64,000 bases of DNA from Clarkia xantiana subsp. parviflora. Its lineage: Eukaryota > Streptophyta > Magnoliopsida > Myrtales > Onagraceae. Position numbers and translations under genes: made by a program. The notes below the pieces were generated by a model. The model worked only from the letters and a program-made list of their open reading frames with translations. It did not search any database and was not told the DNA's origin. The DNA lies in contig JAPTYO010000012.1 in the NCBI GenBank assembly GCA_036873135.1, positions 13,524,090-13,588,089 of the forward strand, written 5' to 3'. Of this stretch, positions 1 through 11,577 are shown piece by piece. The number at the start of each line of letters is the position of its first letter. The stretch's first letter is position 1.

Positions 1-1994
1 AGTGCCGTAGAATTTATACGAGCTTGTCAAAGTTTAAAAAAAAAACACAAATTAACGTCTGAAATTTGATTTAGGACTACCGCTTATTTACAACTACAAA
101 TGCAATGAAACTCGAGAATTATTGAATTTATTATACAAATAACAGTATGTAAATTTTTCAAATTTTTTTAAGAATTTCAAAATTTAGGTTTTCAGCACCG
201 AACGGTGTTCATCCCCCCTAAAATGCATTGTTCGAGCCAAAAGTCGAATTTTTAGAAAAATTTGAAAAAATTAGTACAAATTATTAGTTATTAGGGAAGT
301 CCAATTCTGCAAACGGATCTGAATTTAGAGTGCCGTAGAATTTATACGATATTGTCAAAGTTTAAAAAAAAAACACAAATTAACGTCTGAAATTTGATTT
401 AGGACTACCGTTTATTTACAACTACAAATGCAATTTAACTCGAGAATTATTGAATTTATTATACAAATAACAGTATGTAATTTTTTCAAATTTTTTTTGA
501 GAATTTCAAAATTTAGGTTTTCAGCACCGAACGGTGTTCACCCCCCCTAAAATGCATTGTTCGAGCCAAATGTCGAATTTTTAGAAAAATTTGAAAAAAA
601 TAGTACAAATTATTAGTTATTAGGGAAGTCCAATTCTGCAAACGGATCTGAATTTAGAGTGCCGTAGAATTTATACGAGCTTGTCAAAGTTTAAAAAAAA
701 ACACAAATTAACGTCTGAAATTTGATTTAGGACTACCGCTTATTTACAACTCCAAATGCAATGAAACTCGAGAATTATTGAATTTATTATTCAATTAACA
801 GTATGTAATTTTTTCAAATTTTTTTGAGAATTTCAAAATTTAGGGTTTTCCGCACCGAAGGGTGTTCGACCCCCTTAAAACGCAGTGTTCGGGCCAAATG
901 TCGAATTTTTAGAAAAATTTGAAAAAATTAGTAAAAATTATTAGTTATTAGGAAGTCCAATTGTGCAAACGGATCTGAATTTAGAGTGCCGTAGAATTTA
1001 TACGAGCTTGTCAAAGTTTAAAAAAAAAAACACAAATTAACGTCTGAAATTTGATTTAGGGCTACCGCTTATTTACAACTACAAATGCAATGAAACTCGA
1101 GAATTATTGAATTTATTATACAAATAACAGTATGTAAATTTTTCAAATTTTTTTAAGAATTTCAAAATTTAGGTTTTCAGCACCGAACGGTGTTCATCCC
1201 CCCCTAAAATGCATTGTTCGAGCCAAATGTCGAATTTTTAGAAAAATTTGAAAAAATTAGTACAAATTATTAGTTATTAGGGAAGTCCAATTCTGCAAAC
1301 GGATCTGAATTTAGAGTGCCGTAGAATTTATACGATATTGTCAAAGTTTAAAAAAAAAAAACACAAATTAACGTCTGAAATTTGATTTAGGACTACCGTT
1401 TATTTACAACTACAAATGCAATGAAACTCGAGAAATATTGAATTTATTATACAAATAACAGTATGTAATTTTTTCAATTTTTTTTTGAGAATTTCAAAAT
1501 TTAGGTTTTCAGCACCGAACGGTGTTCACCCCCCCTAAAATGCAGTGTTCGGGCCAAATGTCGATTTTTTAGAAAAATTTGAAAAAATTAGTACAAATTA
1601 TTAGTTATTAGGGAAGTCCAATTCTGCAAACGGATCTCAATTTAGAGTGCCGTAGAATTTATACGAGCTTGTCAAAGTTTAAAAAAAAACACAAATTAAC
1701 GTCTGAAATTTGATTTAGGACTACCGTTTATTTACAACTACAAATGCAATGAAACTCGAGAATTATTGAATTTATTATTCAATTAACAGTATGTAAATTT
1801 TTCAATTTTTTTTGAGAATTTCAAAATTTAGGGTTTTCCGCACCGAATGGTGTTCGACCCCCTTAAAACGCAGTGTTCGGGCCAAATGTCGAATTTTTAG
1901 AAAAATTTGAAAAAATTAGTAAAAATTATTAGTTATTAGGGAAGTCCAATTGTGCAAACGGATCTCAATTTAGAGTGCCGTAGAATTTATACGA
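1..1994. repeat. ~329-bp satellite with 3-unit higher-order structure
   Basis: Six full tandem units start with AGTGCCGTAG at 1, 329, 658, 985, 1315 and 1646; a 21-base stub starts at 1974. Unit lengths are 327-331 bp. Units 1 and 4 share CAGCACCGAACGGTGTTCAT, units 2 and 5 share a CGGTGTTCACCCCC variant and the ACGATATTG motif, and units 3 and 6 share CCGCACCGAA plus TTCGACCCCCTTAAAACGC. The real period is therefore a trimer of about 985 bp repeated twice. The array is AT-rich and has no gene. It is cut by the left edge of the window and stops abruptly 36 bases before the transposase start, so it could be ordinary satellite or subterminal repeat of the adjacent MULE. Confidence 0.95.
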
Positions 1995-2030
1995 CGCTTC
2001 TAATTCGGTTTATATTCTACATATAGGAAA

Positions 2031-4535
2031 ATGTTTTACATTTTGTTTCGCTATGACGTCGAGGTCATTAGTAGCTGGCATATTCATATACACGGCGGTA
2101 CATATGTTGAGCTACAATGTCATCGCGGTATTACATTTCGCGATGCAAAAATCCATGCAATGCGACTCTGCGGTATATCAAGGCCTCTTCTTGGGATCGT
2201 TTTACGGGATGGGTGGAATGCAATCACCACATTCGAAATGTGGGGAAGTATTATGTCCAGCTGCCAGTCCCCGGTGGAGATCATTGTCGTTCCTAGAGCT
2301 GGAGTTGATGACGATGTAGAAGAGTATGGTGGGTATGATCTGTCCCGTCATATGTTACAACTAGGATTAATGGGCGGAGCTCCCACTGATGGAGAATGCA
2401 GCACCTCAATACCTGATCCAGGTTGCACGAACACCTTAATTGAAAGACTTTACAGGAGCGCCAGACCTGATGGAGACTGCAGCAACGACGTGCAAGAAGG
2501 AGAATGGAGCAACGTTGATGGTGTAGAACAAGATTCAGATGTAGGCGAGGTTGTCGAAAATCAAGAAGAAGACGATGTGCGCGGAGAGGAGGACATGCAA
2601 GAAGAAGAAATTTACATTGAAGATGAGTCTCCTGCTCTAGTAGAATCTCGTGAATGATGGAAACAAGTTGAATGTCAAGAGGACTGGACTTCCGGTGACT
2701 GGCAGTATGGATTGGACTCAAGTGATTGGAGTAGGCATGGCGGGCAATCGACCGAAGATGTGGATGATTTTGTTGTTCAAAATACGTATGTCGACAAAGC
2801 TGAATTCCAAAGGGCGGTGAAAAGGTGGCACATCAGGCATGGGCGTGAAGCAAAAACGAAGAAATCAGACACTACGCGAATAGTGTACTGTTGCACACAT
2901 GATACATGTTCTTGGTCACTTCGTTGTTCCAAACAAAAGTTGGGATGTTGGGAGATCACGAGTGTGGGCCCACCACATTCATGTGTAAACCGTACTACAG
3001 TCACCCAGAACAGGCTACTTGACAGTCGCTTAATGGAAGATTTGTTTTATCCGTTTGTTAAAAATAACAACGCCATAACGATTGTTGATTTACGCGGAAT
3101 TGTAAAACAAGAATACAAAGTTTGGCCAACTTACCAGAAAGTTTGGTACGCCAAATGTCATGTCATTGAGAGGATATACGGAACTCACGAAGAGGCTTTC
3201 CAGATATTTCCACCTCATATGGTCGCAATAGCGTATTACAATCCCGGTACGGTTTACCGGTTTGAATTCAAGACGGTGAGAAATCAAGCTGATGGAGAAA
3301 CGACATTCGACAAATGGTTTTGGGCTTTCGGGCCTTCAATATCGGCTTTCAAACACTGCAGACCGTTAATTAGCATTGATGGCACACATTTATACGGCAA
3401 GTACACAGGCAAACTTCTTGTGGCTGTGGCATACGATGCTAATAACCAAATCGTACCGTTGGCCTTCTGTTTGTGTGACAAAGAGCGTGACGAGACGTGG
3501 ATATGGTTTTTAGAGCAACTACGCGCACATGTGACGTGTGATCGACGTAAGGTATGCATCATATCTGATCGTCACATCAGTATATTAAAGGCGGTCAAAC
3601 AAGTGTACGTGCAAGAAGACAAAGGTGTCCACCGATACTGTGTGCGCCATTTGTTGAGCAACTTCAATACCAAGTTTAAGGACGCGAAGCTGAAGCGAAA
3701 ATTCGGCGATATGGTTTGGACTCCCTCGAAGAAGTTGTTTGAAAAATTGTATGCCCAATGGTATGAAGCCGATAACGGAAAGTACAGATCGTTCCTGGAA
3801 AGTTGTGGTGAATTTAGTACGTGGTCTCTATCGCATGACGAGGGTTGGAGGTACGGGAACATGACAACGAATCAGTCTGAGTGCTTCAACAATGTGTTGA
3901 AGAATGCAAGGTCCTTACCTATCACTGCGATCCTTATAATGTCATTCGAACGAATGAATACCTATTGGGTGGACCGGACGAAGAAAGTGAACACGCAAAT
4001 TTCTCAATGACATTTCTATCTTGAGAATGTTAGACTTTTTCTAGAAAAAGCTGAGGAGGCGTCCAGGAATTTCACTGCTAAGACATATCACCAAGGCGTA
4101 GAGTACCAAGTTTCTGCTCAAGGTTGTGAAGCTAAGGTTGTAAACATAACGACAAAACAATGTACCTGCAGAGAGTGGAAGTTGTATCGCCGACCGTGCA
4201 GACACGCCGTGTGCGTTTACCGAGCGGCGAATACAAGTTACTACGACGGTGTTAATGGTCATTTCAGGATAGCAAACTATAAGCTCACGTATTCTTATCC
4301 ATTTCACCCACTCCCTGACATAGATGAATGGCCGCCCTGGACGGGGCCCACCGTTGTTGTTGATCCAGCCATGATGGTCTCTCGGAAGGGACGTAAAAAT
4401 AAAAGGTTGACAAACGAGATGGATGAGCGCGAACCCGGCAAGAAGAGAAAGTGCAGTATCTGTAAAACTGAAGGACACAATAGGAGAAATTGTCCACTGC
4501 GGGTAGTCGAACCACCGCCTGATGATGATGTATGA
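2031..4535 (+). pseudogene. Mutator-like (MULE) transposase, two nonsense breaks
   Basis: One reading frame runs from ATG 2031 to TGA 4535 (about 834 codons), broken only by TGA at 2655-2657 and 4008-4010. The order is: an N-terminal region with an acidic stretch (2520-2650), an FAR1/MuDR-type DNA-binding segment with CCTHDTCSW-like cysteines (about 2880-3000), a DDE transposase core with ISIDGTHLYGKY (first Asp, about 3380) and IISDRHISI (second Asp, about 3560), a SWIM zinc finger CTCREWKLYRRPCRHAV (about 4163-4215), and a CCHC knuckle KCSICKTEGHNRRNCP (about 4450-4497). This order is the classic MULE transposase layout. Both stops could be CGA to TGA changes. It would cut and paste DNA in the nucleus if intact; as it stands it is inactive unless read through. 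It is convergent with the PMD gene downstream. Confidence 0.92.
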
Positions 4536-4974
4536 AGCTAGTGTTGTAATGTTATCATTTGTATTTCTCTATTTTAAATGTAACTTTAAATCTTGGTATT
4601 GTAATGAACTTGTTTTAAAATTCTGAATTTTATATGTTGCTAATTTGTGTTATTTTTGCAATGTGTTTGACTATTACTTTAATAAAATCTTATAATATTT
4701 CATACGGTCAGAAAAATTGTTTTTCCTATGTTATATATTTATGCTAATATATTTTTATGACAAATTTTGTATGGTCACATAATATAGATAATAAGTGATA
4801 AATTTTAGTTCATTACTTAGCTAATCTAACCATGAACTAACTAGTAACTACATTAATTTTTGGTCAGTAGAAAATATAATATTATCACAAAACGTCTATC
4901 GCAAAAAAAAAAAAAAAGCATTCTTGTGTTTCAATCATCCAAAAAGATATATCAAAATAACATTACAATAACGT
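4536..4974. other. Intergenic spacer between convergent 3' ends
   Basis: AT-rich spacer between the transposase stop and the stop of the PMD gene on the other strand. AATAAA at about 4680 may serve as polyadenylation signal for the transposase transcript. There is a poly-A run near 4903-4917. No gene seen. Confidence 0.6.
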
Positions 4975-7900
4975 TTAGTTCCCCCCACCGGGAGGTGGTT
5001 CATACCCAATATACGGGTTGTAATAGCCGTAATAAGAAGGTGGGAACTGCCCAGACGGTGCTTGGAGAGGCCCAGGCTGTGAAGAACTAGACCCACGCAG
5101 TGGTGGATAAGGACCGACTGGTGTTGGATAAGGCCCAACTGGTGGTGGATAAGGCCCAGGAAATGGGCCGGGCCTTGCAGACTGTGACATGGCGACCCTA
5201 TCCTGTACAAATCCTGGTTGTGAAAACTGAGTAGCCATTGGAGGTTGGGAATCAGGTATATCCATTTCTTGTGCGTCTTCACGTTCCTCCTCGATGCTAC
5301 AGTCAGACATCTCTCCATCTTCAAGTATATTGAGCATGTCATGTTGCCCAGAAACAGTCAAGCAATGAGTTGTGATGTCCATCATTTTTTTGTAACGTTT
5401 CTTAGGAGGGCCATTGTCATGCATCAATTTTCTTATCTGTTTATACATGAGACTGTAGCCACGCGCCTGTTCAACAATTCACGTAATAGTGGTTATTCGA
5501 ATGACTTAATTGTAGACTTATAAAGATATATTTCACTTGTCTTACCATGTAGCTTATCATGTCACCGTGTTGACCGAGATACCCCTGCGAAGGGCGAACA
5601 TGCAATGGTCGTTGTTCTTCAACTTCTTCAGCTTCAACTTCAACTTCTTGTTGATCTTTAGCTAAATAAGTTGTAATACGACGATACCACTTGAAATATT
5701 CTTTCGACCTCACACATTCGGGCTCAGGGATAGGATACATATCACGATCATTGCGGTTGTTCCACAACAATATGTACTCCTCATGGGTAACATACCACGG
5801 TGTTGCCGGTGACTTCTGCCATTGGGCACACGAGTGGAGGTTATCCCATAATTGTCGATCAGGGAACACCTCGGGGATATAAAATCCAAAGCCTAACTGC
5901 TTATACACTCGTTGTGGCAGTTGATATTCAACAGAGTTAAAGTGGATCAGAGGTAGTTGTAAGTATGCCAATTCCCAACCTTCTCTGGCAATTTGTGGCA
6001 TTATTGATGCAACTTCCGCGGTCCATGGGTTCCAAGTAACCTGTGTTATAACAATATTAGAGTCAACATATTAACTATAAATATAATATGCCATTCTAAT
6101 GATCGATTATTTAAGTTTAATACCGCAGAGTTCTTCAATATCTTAAGTTCATCTCGGTAAAACCACCTAGTACGAGATTTGACAGTTTTCTTTGAACTCT
6201 TTTTCTCTCTCCACCAACAACCGACAGCACGACCAGCCTCAACATGACCAAAGCACGTGGGTCTACCAAGCGCGAGATACGTCCAACACCACACCTATAT
6301 ATGAGATAAATGCCATTACATAATATAAGTAATTAATAATATTAATAATGCATTTCCAATACCTGTACTAGCACACCACAACCGCCGATGTTGGTCGCTG
6401 ACTTTTTACAAGTCCACTTGCACAATCCCCTGTACAAGTGGCTCAATACAGCAGAACCCCAACTGTATAGACTGCACACGTCCAGATCTTCGATAAAATA
6501 TAAATATTGCAGTGGCACCAACGATCCGTTGGAGTCTGCGAATAAAACTGTCCCTAAGAGACACAATATATACGCTCTTGCTCTCTTTTCTGCTTCTTCA
6601 TCATCATCTGTTTCGAACTGAGGATGGTTTTTTTCTTTCAAGAAAGTGTTCTTCAACCAGCTGCACTTGAGATCACACGTCCCTTTGATTAATTCGTTGG
6701 CAGGCGGTTGTTCACCAAACAAACGCTGGAAAACAGATAGAGTGTGATTTTTCATAAATCCCGCAACTGAAACTTCGGGATCTAATACAATTCCATCTCT
6801 GTAATGGTCTGATATCGGCGGACCATCTATCCTTAACCCCAAGATCATCGCCACATCCTTCAGAGTAATCGTCATTTCACCTGTAGGAAGATGAAAACTG
6901 TGGGTTTCTGGTCGCCACCTCTCCGCTAAAGCATGCATCATTCCAACATCTACCTCAATACGAGATGTCAATCATGCATCAAGAAAGCCCGCCCGGTTGA
7001 CGAACCCCGCAATTTGTTCGTCTATCTCCCACAATTTTGCACATCTAAAGTGTGACTCGGGCCACGGAGTCTCGATCTATCAACATGAAACTATTCGTTA
7101 TTAGTTAAAAATAATTAATTCGTCAATTTTATTTTCGAACTCGTAGAAACCCTATTTGAAAACGCTATAAATTCGACATTTTAAATAAAAAACTTTCAAA
7201 ATTTTCGTAAATTATGTCAACACTTAATAGCACAGTAATATCTATTTTTAAGTAGAAATTTAAAAAAATAACCGTTTAATCTCTATTTTTCAATAATGTT
7301 ATTTTTAATTTGAATTTTTTTTTACTATTTCTAGAATAATTTGAACATTTGAAAACCCAATAATTTTAAATTTTTTCTCGTATTTAATAAGAAACCATGA
7401 AAATTCGTAATTAATTTTCAAAATTTAATAGCACCATAATTTCTATTTTTATTTTATTTTTTAATATAGAGATTAAAAAAAAAATCTAATCTATATTTTT
7501 CAGTTTGCTTTTTTTAATTTGAATTTTTTTTAACTTCTAATATAATTTCGAAATTGGAAAACCAAATATTTTTATTCTTTGTATTTAAATAAGAAATTAA
7601 AAAAACTATTAAATTTCGTAATTACGGTTAACATTTAATAACACACTAATTGGAACCGTAAGACAATAATGAACATTTTTTTTTTTCAATTTGGAAATTG
7701 TTTTTACATAATTTTGACAATAATTTCAAACTATCTAAAATCACTGATTTGTTATTTAAATTTCTAATTAAAATTTTAATTAATAGTCTAAAATTTCAAA
7801 AATAATTTTCTACATTTTAAAGCACATTAATTTTAATTTATGATTTCTAATTTTAAATTGGACATTTATAAAGAAATTGTCAAATATCAAAATTTAAAAA

Positions 7901-8238
7901 TTAAACTCAGTAATTTCTTCTTTTTAAATTTCGATTTTCAATTTTTTTTTTTTTCAAAATTATAAAAATACTTTTATTTCGAAAAAAAAAAAACATCTAC
8001 TTTCGTATCAATAACATATTTATTTGGCATTGTACTCTATTTACGCAATCTAATTTAATCTATGTATCAATATAAACATTTATATTTATAGAGAAAATAG
8101 AAAATTTACCGTGTCCGTGTGGACAAAACTAGCCCTGTGTACGTTATTCATGTAGAGCACGGTATTATCTCCTAGTTCATTGCCAAAACTCATCCTTCTT
8201 CTTGAACCGGAAGAACTGCCTTCACCATGGTAAGCCAT
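4975..8238 (-). pseudogene. Plant mobile domain (PMD, MAIN-like) protein, five exons, one nonsense codon
   Basis: Reconstructed exons on the minus strand: 8238-8110, 7076-6363, 6294-6124, 6040-5546 and 5466-4975, all joined in phase 0 at GT-AG junctions. The start MAYHGEGSSSGSRRR is typical of transposon-borne PMD genes. The PMD core lies in exon 2 (ALAERWRPETHSFHLPTGEM, then DVAMILGLRIDGPP) and continues through VWCWTYLALGRP in exon 3 and VTWNPW in exon 4. The C-terminus (exon 5) is Pro/Gly-rich with repeated GPYPPPVGPYP. A TGA at 6974-6972 truncates the protein after 77 residues, just before the core. Intron 1 (8109-7077) is extremely AT-rich and looks like diverged ~210-bp repeats. PMD proteins occur both as host silencing factors (MAIN/MAIL1) and inside MULE and gypsy elements; convergence with a MULE transposase suggests a transposon passenger. 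Confidence 0.88.
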
Positions 8239-8329
8239 TCCCCTTGAAAATTTAAGATTGAAAATATAACTCCTTTTATAAGTAAAATGATGAGAGAATT
8301 ATATTTTTACTAAGGCATAGAATTGGGGT

Positions 8330-8339
8330 TCTTATAGAA
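8330..8339 (-). promoter_or_regulatory. Candidate TATA box of the PMD gene
   Basis: Read on the minus strand the bases give TCTATAAGAA, about 92 bases upstream of the PMD ATG at 8238 and just downstream (in gene direction) of the hairpin cluster. Position fits a Pol II core promoter; no other support. Confidence 0.4.
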
Positions 8340-8411
8340 AATAGGAGGAGATGGGAAGAAGATGGGAAGGTGGAAAAAAATTAGGGTTAGGGGTTTAGTG
8401 GGGGGAGGGGC

Positions 8412-8694
8412 GGCTGGTTTCGTCTGGTGAAACCAGCCGTCCTGTCCCGCTGGTATTACCAGCGGGACGGGGAACCCGACAAAACGGGTTCCCCTAGGCG
8501 CAGGCGCGCATGTGACAGCGCCTGCGCCTAGGGGAACCCGTTTTGTCGGGTTCCCGTCCCGCTGGTATTATCAGCGGGACAGTAGCCACGCGGGATGACA
8601 GATCATCCCGCGTGGCAGTCAGCGGGACAGGTCATGTCCCGCTGACCGTCCCGCTGATAATATCAGTGGGACGGGGCATTTTCATAAATGCCCC
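8412..8694. repeat. Cluster of eight consecutive hairpins
   Basis: Eight inverted repeats lie end to end. H1 8412-8438 (9-bp arms GGCTGGTTT); H2 8444-8468 (12-bp arms GTCCCGCTGGTA); H3 8470-8507 with 8518-8555 (38-bp perfect arms, 10-base loop); H4 8556-8580 (GTCCCGCTG core); H5 8585-8598 with 8603-8616 (14-bp arms GCCACGCGGGATGA); H6 8618-8629 with 8635-8646 (12-bp arms GTCAGCGGGACA); H7 8648-8672 (one G:T pair); H8 8673-8681 with 8686-8694 (GGGGCATTT). The core GTCCCGCTG recurs in H2, H4, H6 and H7. GC content is far above the neighbouring AT-rich DNA. It sits upstream of the PMD gene TATA candidate and about 280 bp before the TSPO start codon. Confidence 0.95.
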
Positions 8695-8973
8695 ATTCCG
8701 AGGGGCATTTTTCAAATTGGAACTTCGCAGGGGGCAGTTTCATAAATTTTCCTATTTTGCGAGTGCCAAAATGAAGGTACGTAGAAGTTAGAACTAGAAG
8801 TGAACCGTTAAATGCCATATTGAGATAGTATGATGTATCTACTATCTAGAGTCGATCCTATTCTTCCTCCAAAACGTCCATTCATTCTTCTTACCATTTC
8901 CGCTAGCTCCTTCTTCTCTTCTCTCTTTAACATCCATTTCTCTCTATCTCTCTCCGTCTGATCTCATCCATCA

Positions 8974-9513
8974 ATGGCTTCCCATACACAAAACCTAACC
9001 AGACTGAAGGTACCCCAAGGGAACCGGTCCTCCAAGGCCCGGCAAGCCCTCCGGTCGCTGCTGATCTCCATCGCCACCCCCCCAGCCCTCACGGCGGTCT
9101 TCATCCTTCTGTTCGGAACGGCTAAGCAGTACCAAAAGCTCGCAGAAAATCCGTTCTGGCTCCCTCCTCTGTGGCTCGTCCACGTCTGCTCCATGGCGTC
9201 CGCATCCCTCATGGGCCTCGCCGGCTGGTTGGTGTGGGCCGACGGCGGGTTCAACGGCGAGTCCATGGCGCTGCCGGTTTACCTCGCGCAGGTGTCTCTG
9301 GGGATGGTGTGGGACCCGATTGTGGTGGCGATCGAGTCGGCTCCAGTCGGGTTCGGGTTCTGTGCACTGAACTTGGTCGCCCTCGTGGCCTGCAAGTGGA
9401 GCTTCCAGAAGGTGAACCCCTTTGCGGCGGATATCGTTAAAATCTGCGCTTTCTGGGCGGCGTTCCTCACCTTCGTCACCTTAAAGATTTGTTTTCGTCC
9501 GCTTTATTACTAA
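8974..9513 (+). CDS. TSPO: TSPO/MBR family membrane protein
   Basis: Intronless 179-residue ORF, close to the length of plant TSPO homologues. Residues 1-24 are a hydrophilic, basic N-terminal extension as in plant TSPOs. About five hydrophobic helices follow: about 25-48, 60-88 (containing the family motif region PFWLPPLWLVHVCSMASASL), 97-116, 121-143 and 150-174. Tryptophan-rich motifs PFWLPPLW and GMVWDP are characteristic of TspO/MBR. The family binds tetrapyrroles and cholesterol-like ligands; in Arabidopsis the protein is stress- and ABA-induced, resides in ER/Golgi membranes and takes part in haem scavenging and aquaporin turnover. Those roles are inferred by homology. The start ATG follows a CT-rich leader (about 8885-8970). 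Codon use is GC-rich, unlike the surrounding AT-rich repeats, and the frame is intact, so it is probably functional. Confidence 0.93.
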   Translation: MASHTQNLTRLKVPQGNRSSKARQALRSLLISIATPPALTAVFILLFGTAKQYQKLAENPFWLPPLWLVHVCSMASASLMGLAGWLVWADGGFNGESMALPVYLAQVSLGMVWDPIVVAIESAPVGFGFCALNLVALVACKWSFQKVNPFAADIVKICAFWAAFLTFVTLKICFRPLYY

Positions 9514-9800
9514 GTTATCTTTTTCTTTTGAAATTATATATTTCACGTCCTTCATCTCCCATGCATGGAGGCAAAATGTTAGGCAATGTTTTTCCCAATT
9601 TTGACAGGTGTGCTTGATTAAATCATTATTATGTGTATATTCTAAAAGTGTAACGTTTGGAGTATTGCTTTGATCTATCACTTGATTATTTCATATAAAA
9701 TATATATATATAAATATATGATAACTTTCTGTTTCACGTGGTCGTGATGCCACGGTCCTATTTTGACCTCATGTCTAGTCGGAGTAATAAATTAACGGTG
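9514..9800. other. 3' flank of TSPO, no gene seen
   Basis: AT-rich sequence, presumably 3' UTR and spacer, with a TATATA run near 9702-9715. No coding or RNA gene recognised. Confidence 0.5.
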
Positions 9801-10519
9801 TGTTTGATTACGGACTTCGCGATCCCCTTTACGTTGTGTCTCCGTTCGTCTTTCTCCTTGCACACTTACAAAAGGGGCACCGTGAATTTCTGGTAAGCCC
9901 ACTCCAATGCTCAAGTAAGATATGTGTTCTAGAGAGAATGTGTAGGCTAGAGAGAGAGGTCAAGGTTACCTTCAACTGAGGGAATGATAACTCTATTTAT
10001 AGAGTTTATTGGTGGCTAAACCGGTTTTTGGGAATTCTGGTATGGAAAAGCGGTTCTTATGGGCAAGAACCGGGAATAAGTTGGGTTTATCCTTATTTGG
10101 CAACGGATGGGCCCACATGGTTTGAGATATTCTGAGATGGCCTTCAAAGGCATGCCCCGGATGGATCTCCGTCAAGGCTTCGGAGTCCGAGCGAGAAGTT
10201 GTCGCCCGACGGTGGGTGCCCGAGTGGAGCTTCCATTCGGGTGACCCGGGTGGGGCTTCCACCCGGGTTACCCGGATGGAAGCTCCATTCGGGTTACCCG
10301 GGTGGAGCTGCCACCCGAGTTGTCCGGGTGGAGCCTCCACACGAAACACTCCGAGTGATTTTTTTTCCACAGGGGGTCTTTTGGATCTAACTTACCGGGT
10401 TTCTGCCGTGCCTTGGGTCTTAGGATGTCTGGTATCAATGTTTCAATTTGCAACCGACTATGGATAGATAGGTCTCGATATTGAGTCTAGTTTACAATCA
10501 TTTGGGCGTATATCCAACA
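9801..10519 (-). mobile_element. LTR of a Tat-like Ty3/gypsy element (element A)
   Basis: Read on the minus strand it begins TGTTGGATATACGCCC (10519) and ends AATCAAACA (9801), so it has the TG...CA termini of an LTR. It is preceded on that strand by a purine-rich tract (GACTCGGGGTCAAA) that fits a polypurine tract. Inside are a TATAAATAG promoter motif (about 10003-10013) and a CTTGAGCATTGGAGTGGGC motif shared with the other Tat-like LTRs of this window. The start is nearly identical to that of the solo LTR at 47305. The partner LTR was not found, so the element is incomplete. Confidence 0.8.
10214..10341. repeat. 26-bp GC-rich near-palindromic minisatellite in LTR A
   Basis: Four full units from 10233 plus a partial one, for example CATTCGGGTGACCCGGGTGG. 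Each unit is close to self-complementary around ACCCGGGT, so neighbouring units can pair. It lies in the part of the LTR upstream of its TATA box. Confidence 0.85.
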
Positions 10520-11029
10520 TTTGACCCCGAGTCAAGCAATGGTTTAACATTTACTTGACTCTATTTTCCGTGGAATAGTCGCCCAAACGAGTTTATGAAT
10601 TGTACCTTCCGACAATTCCGATCTTCCTTGAGTGCTCGGGGAGCGTTGTATTTTTCTTCTTCCTATTGGAAGGACATACACACAAAAATATGAGTGTTAA
10701 CCAACATAAGTGTTGGTGTTAGTACAAGTATGTACATGGATAATATAATGATTTATTAGTATGAAACATGGGTCTTAGTCTCATTTTGAACTTAGCCTTT
10801 AGGTTTATCTCCTTATTGGAGGGACCTCTTTTTTTTTGTTCTTGGAACTGATTGGGCGCTTTGGGTGCAACGTCGCGCGCTGTTTGTGGGAGTGCAAGCA
10901 TGGTCTTTTAGCCTTGTACTCTGACAGACGTGGCTTTTCTCCCTGCTTGTCAGAGTGTGAGTATGGTCTTTAACATTGTTCCTGCAATTCACCCTGTTGA
11001 TGGTTTTGTCTTTGCAGCTCAATGTTGAG

Positions 11030-11525
11030 GTCGCTTCCATGGTGTGCATACCTTGTACCTCCGTGAATAGGGGTTGGATCATGTGTTGATCACATTTTGT
11101 AACCTGCGCATATGGAGTTATACGTATAGGGTTGCCCTCGTAGTGGGCATGCTTTGCACTTCGGACGCGGGGGGTTAGCCCTTGTGTTAGTTGCATTTCA
11201 TGACCCGCACATATGAAATTGTATATGTATAGTTGTCCCTCGTAGTGGAAACGTCTGGTATTCCGGACGTGGGGGGTTAGCCCTTAAGTCAGCTACACTT
11301 GGTAGCTCATGGGTGTGTCATTGCCTCTGTAGTAGGCATTTTGATATCTTTGCATATAGGGATTTACCCTTGTATTGGTTACGCTTGGTAACTTGTAGAT
11401 GCGTGATTGTCCCCGTAGTTGATATGTTGTTGTATGTTGGGGTTTACCCTTGTGTGAGCTACGTTTTGTAACTCATGTATATAAAGTTGCTCCCATAGTG
11501 AGCATGTCTTTTACTCCAGTGGGTG
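11030..11525. repeat. Diverged ~80-100-bp tandem repeats
   Basis: About five to six degenerate units with recurring landmarks CCTCGTAGTGGGCATG, GGGGTTAGCCCTTGTGT and GCACATATG, spaced roughly 80-100 bases. Best conserved between 11100 and 11300. Probably an old array in the 3' region of element A. Confidence 0.7.
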
Positions 11526-11577
11526 AGTGTGGATGATATTTATTGGCTTGTAAGTGGTGGTTTCATCCGTATGGAGA

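Noticed and set aside
2293..2721. 142-residue minus-strand ORF
   Set aside because: Shadow of the transposase N-terminal coding region.
6342..6971. PMD ORF as an independent gene starting at 6971
   Set aside because: It has no ATG there; the preceding codons are in the same frame up to the splice acceptor, broken only by TGA. It is exon 2 of the five-exon gene.
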